A stretch of DNA of 64,000 nucleotides from Desulfogranum japonicum DSM 18378 (GTDB lineage Bacteria > Desulfobacterota > Desulfobulbia > Desulfobulbales > Desulfobulbaceae): NCBI RefSeq assembly GCF_000429945.1, contig NZ_AUCV01000022.1, forward strand, positions 40,147-104,146, in the 5' to 3' direction. Below the pieces are notes generated by a model that was not told where the DNA came from, searched no databases, and worked only from the letters and a program-made list of their open reading frames with translations. Positions 17,250 through 27,155 of the stretch are shown here, piece after piece. Positions within the stretch are counted from its first letter, which is position 1. Each line of letters begins with the position of its first letter. The translations under genes and the position numbers were made by a program.

Positions 17250-20200
17250 TTGACTGGGTCAATTAACCGCATAGCAAATGCGAGGTCTCAACCAGAGGCA
17301 GTCGCTGATTCGTCTCATTCTCAATCAGTTGAATCATTTGAGAATAGATTGATGCTTGAAAAGGCTGATGCATTGATGCGTCAATCTGACCAATACAGTC
17401 AATGGCAAAAAATAAGTCAAAAGTCTGACTCCGAAGTTCGTCGCGTTGCCCAGCTATTGCTGCAACGACAAGAAATGGTACAGAAATTTACTCGTAAGGA
17501 GAATGTCAATCACCAACTATTTGATAGCCTCACCACCAAACTCGCACAAGCAGGTCTCTCCCTCCCATCTTCTGAATATTTCACCAATCCACGCCCTTCA
17601 TCACCACTGCCTTCAGCGCAAACGCCTGCTGTTGTTAACAATTCCAACTCACTGATCCAGGAAGAAAATTTATTAATTCTAGATATTATTTCTCCGGCTC
17701 TTAGGATAAACGAAACCCTTTTTAGCTATGGAGACGGCCAGACTAACCAATTGCCGTTGCAGTCAATTTCTGATCTTTTTGATTTCAGCATTCAGGTCGA
17801 CCCTGAGAATGGCAAGGCTACAGGTTGGTTTGTCAACGAAAACAGAACATTACGTATTGACGCAACCAGTCAGACCATTGAAGCAGACGGTACTGTGTTC
17901 CCCTGGAATGCTAAGCTTATTTCAGTGGGTGAGGATGATATTTATATCGACTCGTCGCTGATGAGTAAAATTTTTCCCATCGATTTTGAAGTGTCAACTA
18001 ATGAAATGACAATTCAGATAGAGCCAAGGGAAAAGTTACCCATTGAATTGCTTCTTGAAAGAGAAGAAAGGCGATTAAAGCTGCTAAACAAGACCGATAA
18101 TTCACTTAAATACGAAGCACAAGACATTCCCTATACAGCCTACTCATTCCCTGTGCTTGATGTTTCTCTTGGCAGTAAGATCGGAAATCCAGCAGGTGAA
18201 ACAGATCTTCTCGGGAATTATTCCATACTGGCGGAAGGTGACCTTGCATACATGGGCGCAGAGTTGTTCCTTTCAGGCTCAGATAATGATCCATTAAATA
18301 CTGCCCGATTTGCCCTGAATCGAAAAGATCTGGATAAAGAACTGCTAGGACCAATGAAAGCAAGTGAAATATACATTGGTGATATTTCACCTGTAAATTT
18401 TTCTGTTCTAGACCGCCCAGCCAATGAAAGGGGCGTGGCAATATCCAACTCAGATCTTCTGCACAGTTATGATTTCGACACAACCCATTTTCAGGGGAAT
18501 GTTCAGCCTGGGTGGGACGTTGAGCTTCATAGAAACGGCAGATTGATCAACTCAATGCGGATATTGGCTGACGGAGAATACCGGTTTGAAAATGTGGATG
18601 TTTTCTTTGGCAAAAATGATTTTAAAATAATTGCCTTTGGCCCGCAGGGGCAGGAAAAAATTGTTGACCAAGAAGTAATTACAGTCGGCGGAGGGATGCA
18701 GTCACAAGGAGAATTAAACTATAAACTGTCAACAACCCAGAGAAAAAAAACCTTAACAGGAATAAATGAAAAAAGTCGTGAAGATACAAGCGATGGCACA
18801 GGCCGTTTTAATACAAATATAACCTATGGCCTGACCGACTCGATTTCCCTTGCCGGCGGAGTCTCCAGTGTAGAGTTTGATAGCACCCGCCACAACTACC
18901 TGATGACCGGGCTACGAGGTTCTTTTTCCGGATTTTACGGTGAGGCTGATTATATCTTTGATACCGAAAGTGGCAGCGGGCTTGCCCTGCAGGGGCAGAC
19001 GGGTCTGGGTCCGCTTAATATCAAAGCCAAGTACGAAAAATATGATAACTTTATAGAAGAAAAAACACCCGACAGGGCCTTGGAATCGAAGGCATACCTG
19101 GGCATAAACGGCAGCACCCCTGCATTTAAATATTTCCCCTCATTTTCCTATCTCCTGTCCACGGAAAACACTTTTTATAATAAGTATGACACAGGCCTGG
19201 CTAAATGGAATTTGTCTACAAACATTAATCGACTCAACCTGGCCAATGACCTGACATGGAGCTATCTAGAATCTTCCGGAGATTCTGCAAAGAATATTAT
19301 TGGTAATTTCAGGGCATCAGGTCCCATTGGCGGCACCAGGTTAATGGGTGAGTTGAATTATTCGGCAGGTGATGAAAATTCTGTAAACAGGTACATCCTT
19401 TCCGCAAGCAGAAACTTAGGAGATAAATTATTCGGCAGCACAGCCTTAACTTACATACCGGGCGACAATGAACAGTTTTCTGCAAATGTCGGTTTAAGCT
19501 GGGATGCAGGTAACTTTTACCTTTCTCCCACTGCATCGATTGACAGTGATGGCACGTATAGTGCGTTTCTGCGATTGAGCTTTTCATTGGGCCAGGATCC
19601 TGTCACAAAGGATATCAAGATGGAATCCAAGCCAAGGTCAAACAGTGGATCAGTCACAGCTTTCGTTTACCATGATGCCAACAATAATCAGGTTTTTGAT
19701 GAAGATGATACACCTCTACCGGATGTCATGGTAAAGGCGCATCAGGTTACGGTATCGGGTGATACTAATGAAAAAGGAGTTGCAGGCCTCAACCGCATGC
19801 AGGCTTTTAAATCAACAGATGTGGAGATAGATGTTGACACCCTGGAAGATCCCTTCTGGCAACCTTCCACACCTGGTACGGCAGTAACACCTCGGTCTGG
19901 TGTTGTCGGCAGGCTGAATTTTCCAGTTGTTACCACCGGTGAGATTGATGGCACCATTTACGCTTTGAAGCCTGACGGCAGTCAGGAGGGTCTTCAGGGT
20001 GTAACCATAGAAATGATAAATGAAGACGAAGAGGTTGTTCAATCTGTTACCTCTGAATATGATGGCTTCTACCTGTTTGAAAAGGTCTTCCCCGGAACCT
20101 ATACGTTGAGATTGAAACCTGTCGACGATTTTAATACTGAAAATCCGGCAGGTCTGTTACAGAAAATTGTCATTGGCAATGACGGTACCGTTGACAGCGG

Positions 20201-21899
20201 TAATGATGTTATTTTAAAAATGGATGCGCCACCGCAGCAAAGAAGTATGCAGCAACCCGCTCCCACACTTTTGAAAGAGGATACTGAAGTAGTCAGGCAG
20301 GTTGGAGAAGCAGAAGAAAAGGTGCAGGCTACTGCCATAGAATCCGTTACAGACTCGGAACAAAATGAGAGTACACATCGTATGATGGTGAACGGTGACA
20401 ACACAACATTTGTTGCGGACTCTGAAGAATTCCATTCATCCATTCGTATTGCGCCTCTGAATATTCAACCAGGTATACAGCAAGTTTCTCAACCATCTGT
20501 ACCTGTATCTCCCAAGGCTCAGCAGATTGTAACCGCAGTCAAAGACCCGGCAGCACCAGTGGCAAGCTCCTCGCCTGCACAGAAAAATGTGCCTGAAACA
20601 ATAATAACAACCCAACCAATGAGGCTTGCCGACCAATCATTCAGCAGCTTTACAGGAAAGCATGCGCCTGTTGTCAGTAATCCAATCGAACGTTCAGAAC
20701 CGAAAACGATAGATAGCCAGCAGACCAACAGTCCTGTACATGGTGGACACTGGGTTTTTGAGCCAATTGGCCGAATCATTCACTCAAGCCCACAACAGGC
20801 CGTTGCTTCAAACCAGACAAGGCTCCGCCCAACCGCACAACAGCCTGCCGTTGAAACCGCTCCTGTTGTACTTGAAAGACATAATGGTGTAGACTCAATA
20901 TCTCCAGCGGGTAATACAGGCAATAATTTATCGCAAAACCAGGACAATGTTGAACAGGTCTATGGCGTACATCTTGCTTCATACAAATCAGTTAAAGATG
21001 CCCAGCGTGGCATACAGGTTTTGAAAAAGCAGTTGAATGGAGCAGCAGAAGAAGGGAATTTACGCATTGTTGAAGTGGATCTCGGGCCTGAAAAAGGAAT
21101 ATGGTTCCGGGTTGTGTACGGGGAATTTGCAGATCAGCATGATACTGACCGCATTGCTGAGAGTTTTCTGGAAAAAATTGAGTATGCCAAAAGCATAGCT
21201 GTTAACAGGGAACCGGCCAGGGAAAACAGCAGAGAAGTGGTAAAACCGAAAACGGAAAATAGCTTACAGACCAGCAATCCTGTAAATGATGGACACTGGT
21301 TATTCGATCCAATTGGCCGAATCATTCACTCTAGCCCACAGGCGGTTGCTTCAAACCAGGCAAGGCTCCGTCAAGCCACACAGCAGCCTGCTGTTGAAAC
21401 TTCTCCTGTTGCACACAGAACGAATAGTGGCATAGACTCAATATCTTCAGCGAGTAACACAAGCGACAATTCATTGCAAAACCAGGACAGTGTTGAGCAG
21501 GCCTATGGCGTACATCTTGCTTCATACAAATCAGTTGAAGATGCCCAGCGCGGGATACAGGTTCTAAAAAAACAGTTGAATGGAGCAGCTGCAGAAGGGA
21601 TTTTACGTATTGTTGAAGTGGATCTCGGGCCTGAAAAAGGAATATGGTTTCGGGTTGTGTATGGGGAATTTGCAGATAAGCATGATACTGACCGCATTGC
21701 TGAAAGTTTTCTGAAAAAAACTAAATTTGCCAAAAGCGTAACTGTTAACAGAGAACAGATCAGAGGGCAGAGCAGAGAACCTGTGGAGCAGATTGCCGAC
21801 AACTTGAACATACAGAAACGGTCAATCCCCCAGCAGCAATATCATTTTATAGCTGCCACATATGCCGCCATACAACAAATGGACAACCGCAAGAGGTAG
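17250..21899 (+). CDS. Very long outer-membrane usher with Ig-like/SdrD-B-like and two SPOR domains
   Basis: A 1549-residue protein if read from TTG 17250; a stop lies at 17238 and the first in-frame ATG is 17352. Residues ~150-290 resemble the N-terminal domain of DUF4402-associated ushers (LPLQSISDLFDFSIQVDPE). Residues ~300-790 are a beta-rich region typical of an outer-membrane barrel. GSVTAFVYHDANNNQVFDEDD (about 800) and GEIDGTIYALKPDGS (about 898) begin two SdrD-B/carboxypeptidase-regulatory-like beta-sandwiches. Two near-identical SPOR domains start at about 1234 and 1415 (YGVHLASYKSV...WFRVVYGEF). SPOR domains bind denuded peptidoglycan. No signal peptide is visible from any start, which is odd for an outer-membrane protein; the 5' end may be damaged or mis-assigned. 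Pilins and chaperone follow 1.1 kb downstream. Confidence 0.78.
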   Translation: MTGSINRIANARSQPEAVADSSHSQSVESFENRLMLEKADALMRQSDQYSQWQKISQKSDSEVRRVAQLLLQRQEMVQKFTRKENVNHQLFDSLTTKLAQAGLSLPSSEYFTNPRPSSPLPSAQTPAVVNNSNSLIQEENLLILDIISPALRINETLFSYGDGQTNQLPLQSISDLFDFSIQVDPENGKATGWFVNENRTLRIDATSQTIEADGTVFPWNAKLISVGEDDIYIDSSLMSKIFPIDFEVSTNEMTIQIEPREKLPIELLLEREERRLKLLNKTDNSLKYEAQDIPYTAYSFPVLDVSLGSKIGNPAGETDLLGNYSILAEGDLAYMGAELFLSGSDNDPLNTARFALNRKDLDKELLGPMKASEIYIGDISPVNFSVLDRPANERGVAISNSDLLHSYDFDTTHFQGNVQPGWDVELHRNGRLINSMRILADGEYRFENVDVFFGKNDFKIIAFGPQGQEKIVDQEVITVGGGMQSQGELNYKLSTTQRKKTLTGINEKSREDTSDGTGRFNTNITYGLTDSISLAGGVSSVEFDSTRHNYLMTGLRGSFSGFYGEADYIFDTESGSGLALQGQTGLGPLNIKAKYEKYDNFIEEKTPDRALESKAYLGINGSTPAFKYFPSFSYLLSTENTFYNKYDTGLAKWNLSTNINRLNLANDLTWSYLESSGDSAKNIIGNFRASGPIGGTRLMGELNYSAGDENSVNRYILSASRNLGDKLFGSTALTYIPGDNEQFSANVGLSWDAGNFYLSPTASIDSDGTYSAFLRLSFSLGQDPVTKDIKMESKPRSNSGSVTAFVYHDANNNQVFDEDDTPLPDVMVKAHQVTVSGDTNEKGVAGLNRMQAFKSTDVEIDVDTLEDPFWQPSTPGTAVTPRSGVVGRLNFPVVTTGEIDGTIYALKPDGSQEGLQGVTIEMINEDEEVVQSVTSEYDGFYLFEKVFPGTYTLRLKPVDDFNTENPAGLLQKIVIGNDGTVDSGNDVILKMDAPPQQRSMQQPAPTLLKEDTEVVRQVGEAEEKVQATAIESVTDSEQNESTHRMMVNGDNTTFVADSEEFHSSIRIAPLNIQPGIQQVSQPSVPVSPKAQQIVTAVKDPAAPVASSSPAQKNVPETIITTQPMRLADQSFSSFTGKHAPVVSNPIERSEPKTIDSQQTNSPVHGGHWVFEPIGRIIHSSPQQAVASNQTRLRPTAQQPAVETAPVVLERHNGVDSISPAGNTGNNLSQNQDNVEQVYGVHLASYKSVKDAQRGIQVLKKQLNGAAEEGNLRIVEVDLGPEKGIWFRVVYGEFADQHDTDRIAESFLEKIEYAKSIAVNREPARENSREVVKPKTENSLQTSNPVNDGHWLFDPIGRIIHSSPQAVASNQARLRQATQQPAVETSPVAHRTNSGIDSISSASNTSDNSLQNQDSVEQAYGVHLASYKSVEDAQRGIQVLKKQLNGAAAEGILRIVEVDLGPEKGIWFRVVYGEFADKHDTDRIAESFLKKTKFAKSVTVNREQIRGQSREPVEQIADNLNIQKRSIPQQQYHFIAATYAAIQQMDNRKR
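20695..21762 (+). repeat. In-frame tandem duplication (about 546 bp) inside the usher gene
   Basis: Two adjacent units, roughly 20695-21237 and 21240-21762, are highly similar. For example ggacactgg occurs at 20745 and 21291, 546 bp apart, and the stretch coding AYGVHL/VYGVHL...VVYGEFAD is nearly identical in both. Units differ by scattered substitutions and one 3-bp indel, so the duplication is not brand new. Each unit encodes a low-complexity linker plus one SPOR domain. Confidence 0.9.
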
Positions 21900-23046
21900 T
21901 CTCATTCCATTTTACGAATCATTTAGCGGTCTCCAGTAGCCCGTCTCTAGCTTTATCCCATGCAACGTCTATTGAAGGCCGTCCTCTTCGATACCTTTAT
22001 CTCAACTGTTGGAAGACTTCAGGTAACTGATCATAGATACTCCATCTATGCACAACCTCGCTTTCTCGTATAGATAGCCTACCGAAGTCTTCGCTTACCT
22101 GCGAAAAACCGTGCTTACACAAATCTGAAGCACCTGCGACCATTTACGCACCAACTCTTTTCGAGAAGTTACAAAAAAGAGCTAACCCTTTTACTTTATA
22201 TAATATTTTCTTCAACCTTTAAAAGGTGCCTTATCGGATGATTAAAATTTACATGAATGAATGGAAACACATATATCCATATTTATAAAAAAATGAGGAA
22301 TCTGGTAAATCTCCGTGTTACAAGTGAAATATAGTTTCCCCCTGATTACAAAAGCGTTCTGACACGGATTATAATTCGAGTTAACCGAATTTGAGTCTAG
22401 ATGTTTACCATATATTTACCTGCACTTTTTTATTTCTTTGCTTAAGATACTACATGACGAAATGATGTTAAGCTAATCGCTACATCTGTCTATTTTTGTA
22501 TTTTGGTCTTTGTCATAGTTGCGGAACGGTGCGTCTTCCCTAGCCCTAGTGAAAGACTGATTTCATTTCGCCCATTGGAAAGAATACAAAAACGATATTT
22601 GGTCATTCATTTGCCAAAATATTTTGAAAATTTGTATTTCCCCTCCATAATGATACTAGCCGTTCTATCAACGAATCTGTGTTCGGCATGTGGCTGTCCA
22701 CCCAGTCAGCACATAGAATCGGTATGAATAAAATGTTTTTTCTGCCGTAATTATCAAAGGACGGTCATACGATGGGAGGATAAATTATAGCTCGGTTGCA
22801 AGCAAGAGCATCAGAAAAATGCAGGAACTGAAAAATAAAGCAATTGATGGCTTTTCCCTGGAGAAAATCCGAAAAGATCATATAACTATTTGGAGTGATA
22901 GCAAAAAAAACAAAAATTATGACAATTTAACTTTTCTCTTAATTTTTTTTTCCAATCAACCGAATAATACCATAAGGAAAAAATTCCTTGTTAATTTTCA
23001 GGCTCTTCAAGGAAGAAGAGCAAACAACTAGTTTATGGAGGTCAAG
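21900..23046 (+). other. Long AT-rich region between usher and pilin genes
   Basis: About 1.1 kb with no convincing gene and noticeably lower GC than the flanks. It contains a palindromic element (22018-22103) and a short perfect hairpin catagat/atctatg at 22032-22050. The last part could be a long untranslated leader for the major pilin. Small open frames at 22503 and 22819 lack family features and good start sites. Confidence 0.5.
22018..22103 (-). repeat. Palindromic intergenic element, copy 1
   Basis: On the minus strand the element begins aggtaagcgaagacttcg, the same 18 bases that begin the + strand element at 54402. Both carry a partly complementary opposite end and can fold on themselves. 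Size (80-90 bp) and palindromy resemble REP/MITE-type elements. No family is assigned. Confidence 0.5.
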
Positions 23047-23625
23047 ATGACAATGAAAGGTATGAAGAAGAAGATTGTTGCCGGAGCAGCGTTCCTTGGA
23101 GTGTTATCCTTGTCAGGTGCAACAGTTTATGCTGTTGATGTTTCAATGGACGCAAGCGTTACTCTCCAGTCCGCAGGAGATGCAGTGAAAACGAATGACG
23201 TGGAATTCGGCACAGTTACCCTTGATCCGACGGCCGCCACGTTGGAGATTGATGCCTCTGCGCAGGATACTTTTTCATCAGTCCGAGCAACTCCTACAGA
23301 TACTGCAGGATCCTCGACTTTTTCAGGAACAGCCGGGAGTGGATTAATCACTATCACTTCTCCAATCGAGGTTCTGGTAACTGTTGATGCTGATGACACT
23401 GCAACTTTAGGGGGTGCTTCGGGAGCAACTCTAACCTTGAGTGGTATAAAAGCTAACTCTACCACTACATATACCCACCCAGCAGGAGGATTTGCCAATA
23501 CCCCCTCCTATGTTCATATAGGTGGAGTAATTACTATTGCCGACTCTACTGCAATACCGATGGAAGCGTACAGCACCAGTACTGGAACTGGCGCACCTTT
23601 TAATGTCACCATTGATTTTCAATAA
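23047..23625 (+). CDS. DUF4402 pilin-like protein (probable major fimbrial subunit)
   Basis: A 192-residue secreted protein from ATG 23047, which has ggaggtc six bases upstream; the ATG at 23035 lies before that site and is unlikely. A signal peptide ends at TVYAVD (about residue 30). The mature part has the DUF4402 pattern: NDVEFGTVTLDP near its start, alternating small and beta residues rich in T, S and A, GGVITIAD, and a final beta strand FNVTIDF. DUF4402 proteins occur with PapD-like chaperones and ushers and are likely pilus subunits. There are no cysteines in the mature part. The next subunit gene overlaps its 3' end by 23 bp. Confidence 0.82.
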   Translation: MTMKGMKKKIVAGAAFLGVLSLSGATVYAVDVSMDASVTLQSAGDAVKTNDVEFGTVTLDPTAATLEIDASAQDTFSSVRATPTDTAGSSTFSGTAGSGLITITSPIEVLVTVDADDTATLGGASGATLTLSGIKANSTTTYTHPAGGFANTPSYVHIGGVITIADSTAIPMEAYSTSTGTGAPFNVTIDFQ

Positions 23626-24124
23626 TTTGACTTCCAATAATTTACAACACATTTTATTTGCACTTTTCTGTTGCATCATCAGCCTTATTTCTTCTTCAGC
23701 ATATGCTGTAGAAGAGATAAGGCTGAACAGGTCAATAGAGTTTGGTGACATCATCTTCCAGCCGGGCGGTGACACAGTTACCATTGATGCCAGCGACGGA
23801 GGAACAGTCAGCCCTCACGTTGAAAAAGGGCTGCTCCGTTCAGGGGGGCACAGTGGCTTATTAATCATTAGGCTCGAACAGGAAGCTGAGGTGCAAATAA
23901 ACTATCCGGACTCCATCATCCTTAAAAATAAAAATAATGGGGCTGAGCTTACTGTTCAGGATATCAGACAACTCTCCGAATATAGCAGTTCCATACTTGA
24001 GCACCCTGGCTATAACCAGGAAATAGAGGCTAGTATTGGCGGTCGACTCTCCATCAGCAGCGGGTCAGCAGAGGGAAGCTATCAGGGTGAGGGCATTATC
24101 TATATTCAAATAACTTATTTGTAA
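23603..24124 (+). CDS. Second DUF4402-like fimbrial subunit (minor pilin or adaptor)
   Basis: A 173-residue protein starting at ATG 23603, inside the 3' end of the first pilin gene in another frame. This start is chosen because it yields a hydrophobic signal (HILFALFCCIISLISSSAYA). The mature part parallels pilin 1: RSIEFGDIIFQPGGDTVTIDASDGG near the start, GGRLSISSG and a final beta strand IIYIQITYL. It looks like a divergent subunit, perhaps a tip or anchor protein. It is followed 9 bp later by the chaperone gene, so the three genes form one operon. Confidence 0.75.
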   Translation: MSPLIFNNLTSNNLQHILFALFCCIISLISSSAYAVEEIRLNRSIEFGDIIFQPGGDTVTIDASDGGTVSPHVEKGLLRSGGHSGLLIIRLEQEAEVQINYPDSIILKNKNNGAELTVQDIRQLSEYSSSILEHPGYNQEIEASIGGRLSISSGSAEGSYQGEGIIYIQITYL

Positions 24125-24133
24125 CCTGCTATT

Positions 24134-24985
24134 ATGCAACGATTAACTACTTTTCTCGTTTTTCTGGTAACTGCATGTATCACAACGGTTTCTGCCTACG
24201 CAGGCTCTCAATACATGTTGATGGCGAGTCCGCTCAGGGTTATTTTTGATGATCGTCACAGGGCTGAACAGATGACAATTGTCAATATTTCTGAAGAAGA
24301 GGTGCACTATGCGATATCCATTGTGAACCTGCATGACAAGGAAGGAAAACGTGTTGTAGCCACAGATGAGACTGAACAAGAACAAATAGTCAGAAAAATG
24401 ATCCGGTTCTCTCCTCGAAGGGCGACCATCGGCCCTAAGGAGCACCAGGTTGTCAAGCTTATGGTGCGAAAACCAAAGGATCTTCCGCCAGGAGAATACA
24501 TTACCCACCTCCAGATCACTCCTGTTCCAAAAGATAAAAAAGATAAAAAAGAAGCTAGTGGTGAAGCATTAAAAATTGATTTGGACGTTATTGTCAGCAC
24601 CAGATTTCCGATAATTATCCAGCATGAGCTTCCACCTGCAGAGGTTACTCCCACAGCATTTACAGTACAAAAAACTGAAGAATACGGAAACGTGGCGCTT
24701 GTCACGCTTTCCAGAGAAGGCCAGCTCTCTTCATTTGGCAATGTGTATCTGTTTTATGTGCCGAAAAACAGTAATCAGCAAACCAAAAGAGTTGGCTTAG
24801 CTCAGGGGATTGCTATCTATCAGCCGAAAAAACAGCAACAGTCTATCATTAGTCTGAAAGATATCACAGAACAGGAGCTCCAGAGCGGCTCCATCCGAGT
24901 GCAGTATACCCCCAGCAGAGGGGTAGCAGAAAAGAGGCCTGGTAAAAAACAGACAACCACCAGGGATTTTCCGCTGGGTAGTTGA
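24134..24985 (+). CDS. PapD-like periplasmic fimbrial chaperone
   Basis: A 283-residue protein with a signal peptide ending SAYA (about residue 23). It has the two-domain PapD arrangement: first Ig-like domain with SPLRVIFDDRHRAEQMTIVNISEEEVHYAISI, the RFSPRRATIGPKEHQVVKLMVRKP segment of the G1/subunit-binding region, then a second domain (VIVSTRFPIIIQH...). The C-terminus (after ~255) is a basic, probably disordered tail. The chaperone would hold the DUF4402 subunits in the periplasm and deliver them to the upstream usher. It is slightly longer than classical PapD (about 220 residues), as is usual for this alternative group. Confidence 0.82.
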   Translation: MQRLTTFLVFLVTACITTVSAYAGSQYMLMASPLRVIFDDRHRAEQMTIVNISEEEVHYAISIVNLHDKEGKRVVATDETEQEQIVRKMIRFSPRRATIGPKEHQVVKLMVRKPKDLPPGEYITHLQITPVPKDKKDKKEASGEALKIDLDVIVSTRFPIIIQHELPPAEVTPTAFTVQKTEEYGNVALVTLSREGQLSSFGNVYLFYVPKNSNQQTKRVGLAQGIAIYQPKKQQQSIISLKDITEQELQSGSIRVQYTPSRGVAEKRPGKKQTTTRDFPLGS

Positions 24986-25115
24986 TGTTGTTGTGTCTGT
25001 ATAAATCCAACCAGGAAAATGCACAGCACTATCTTTTCAGCAGGGTTATTGCAGTTTGGTTCCTCCCCTTGAGAGGCTCAGAGAACGATAAACAATACCC
25101 TATTTCTATTCTATT

Positions 25116-27155
25116 ATGAAACGCCCATTGATGCTCTGGTCGCTGGCAACAGCAACTGTCATATGTTGTGCCATCCTGCTGGTCTACTCAAACACCTTGC
25201 ACTCACCATGGATATTTGACGATGAGCCCAATATCCTGGACAACTCAACCCTGCACATAGAGAACCTGCAACCAACCACCCTGTGGAGTACTTTTTTTGC
25301 AGAACCAAAAGTACCTGGGAAGATGTATCGCCCCATCCCTTGTTTCACTTTTGCCCTGAACTGGTATTTCTCGCAAACAGATACGACCAGCTATCATGTG
25401 GTAAACATTCTTATTCATTCTCTGTGTGCTCTCGTTTTATACGGGACCGTCACCCTGTTGCTATCCATCCCTCTTTTTTCAGGCCGTTTCACCACCCGGC
25501 AAAAACAATTGATTGCGCTGACAGCTACTCTTTTATGGGCTTTGCATCCCATCCAGATACAGGCGGTAACCTATATTGTTCAGCGTATGTCCTTAATGGC
25601 AGCCCTGTTTTTTCTTTGTGCTTTTTATTTTTATCTGCGCTTTCGCCTGCGTCACGGATTCAATATTTTTTTATTGGCACTCTCGCTGCTTTTTTACCTG
25701 CTGGCAGCACTTTCCAAGGAAAATACCATTATCTTTCCGCTCAGTGTGCTTTTGGCTGAGTTTTGTTTGTTCCGGGACGCAGAAGACAAAACATCAAAAG
25801 TTATACGCTGCTCAATCAGTGTTTGTGTAGTACTGATTGCCGGTTATGCACTCTACTATTTTAACGCTACATATTCGTTTAAAACTATTTTCTCACCTTT
25901 AAGCCACTCACCCTACTCCATATACCAGCGGCTTATCTCCCAGCCTGCAGTTCTCCTTTTGTACATCAGCCTTCTCGTATTTCCCCATCACGGAAGATTT
26001 TCCTTCTCCCATGATATGGTTATCCATGGTTCCTTTTTTGAACCGAGTGTTCTCCTTAGCACAGCTGCAATTGCTATTCTGGTGGCTGGTTCTCTGATTC
26101 TTATCCGAAAAGCGCCTTTACTCAGCTTTGGTATTCTATTTTACTTTGTAAACCACCTGGTGGAGTCAACCGTTATTCCGCTGGAACCGGTCTTTGAACA
26201 CCGTAACTATCTGCCCTCCTTTTTTTTCTTTCTTCCCTTTGCTGCTTTTGTGGTGGAAACCGCATGCAAATACAAGGAAACAAAACCTGCCATCAGCACG
26301 ATTGCTGCAACAGTCGTGGTGGTGTGCATTGTAACACTCGGATGGAACACCTACCAGCGCAACAACGTGTGGAAAACAAAACTCTCCCTCTGGGAGGATG
26401 CACGGAAAAAGGCGCCCGATAATGCCCGACCATGGGAACAAATAGGACTGATCAAGGGGTTTGATCCGAATCAATCACAGGAAAAATTTACTGACGCCAT
26501 CACCTGTTTTTCCACAGCTCTGACAAAGAAAGTGCAGCGCAATTCATTTTACGAACTGATTCTTGGTAGTATGGGCGAAGTCTCATACCGGTACGGCAGA
26601 TATGATATGGCAATCCCTTATTTTCAAAAATCACTTGCATATAATCCAAAGTTAGCCACCTCGCATTATGGTCTGGCAAAATCCCTGGTAGCCTCCGGTC
26701 AATTTGAAAAGGCTGTGCAGGCAACCCGGAAAGGAACAGATATCCTGCCTGACCTGACACCTTTGTATACAGTGCAGGGGAGTGCTTACCTATGGCTGAA
26801 CCAGCCGGAAAATGCGGTCGCCAGTTTTTCAAAGGTATTGGAGGCGCCCCATGCAGAAAAAATAGATATCATGCACTTGGGCATTGCACTCTCAAAAAAC
26901 GGACAATATCAAGAGGCTGAAAAAACACTTCTTAAAAGCCAGGGAATTGACGACTTTTTACTGCTCATGGCCCTGATTGAAAATAGCCTGTCTGCTGGTG
27001 CTGAAAAGAGACTGCAGCACTGGGTCGGGGTACTGGTAAAATATTTCCCGGAAAAATTTATTAAAGCGAGACTGAAGTTTTACACCAATGAGTATCGCAG
27101 CCTTCCCTTTGCCACCCAGAAAATTGAAGAAGCAGTTTTTTCGACCGATAGGTGA
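25116..27155 (+). CDS. TMTC-like membrane glycosyltransferase candidate with TPR repeats
   Basis: A 679-residue protein. The first ~420 residues hold about ten hydrophobic segments and a first periplasmic loop with IFDDEPNI, the acidic motif expected for GT-C/PMT-like enzymes; HPIQIQAVTYIVQRMSLMAALF is the typical TMTC-like second region. The C-terminal ~240 residues are TPR-like (YGRYDMAIPYFQKSLAYNPKLATSHYGLA and further repeats). Eukaryotic TMTCs transfer mannose from dolichyl-phosphate to cadherins; bacterial homologues are poorly studied. It lies 130 bp after the pilus chaperone and just before a polyprenol-phosphate glycosyltransferase-like gene, so O-glycosylation of the pilins is an attractive inference. 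Confidence 0.72.
   Translation: MKRPLMLWSLATATVICCAILLVYSNTLHSPWIFDDEPNILDNSTLHIENLQPTTLWSTFFAEPKVPGKMYRPIPCFTFALNWYFSQTDTTSYHVVNILIHSLCALVLYGTVTLLLSIPLFSGRFTTRQKQLIALTATLLWALHPIQIQAVTYIVQRMSLMAALFFLCAFYFYLRFRLRHGFNIFLLALSLLFYLLAALSKENTIIFPLSVLLAEFCLFRDAEDKTSKVIRCSISVCVVLIAGYALYYFNATYSFKTIFSPLSHSPYSIYQRLISQPAVLLLYISLLVFPHHGRFSFSHDMVIHGSFFEPSVLLSTAAIAILVAGSLILIRKAPLLSFGILFYFVNHLVESTVIPLEPVFEHRNYLPSFFFFLPFAAFVVETACKYKETKPAISTIAATVVVVCIVTLGWNTYQRNNVWKTKLSLWEDARKKAPDNARPWEQIGLIKGFDPNQSQEKFTDAITCFSTALTKKVQRNSFYELILGSMGEVSYRYGRYDMAIPYFQKSLAYNPKLATSHYGLAKSLVASGQFEKAVQATRKGTDILPDLTPLYTVQGSAYLWLNQPENAVASFSKVLEAPHAEKIDIMHLGIALSKNGQYQEAEKTLLKSQGIDDFLLLMALIENSLSAGAEKRLQHWVGVLVKYFPEKFIKARLKFYTNEYRSLPFATQKIEEAVFSTDR

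Noticed and set aside
20695..21762. CRISPR-like or other non-coding repeat array
   Set aside because: Units are 546 bp, adjacent, in frame and coding for SPOR domains; no spacers.
22503..22727. 74-codon open frame between usher and pilin
   Set aside because: No ribosome site, no family resemblance and atypical composition in an AT-rich region.
22819..23031. 70-codon open frame just before the pilin
   Set aside because: Lysine/asparagine-rich by base composition alone; likely untranslated leader.
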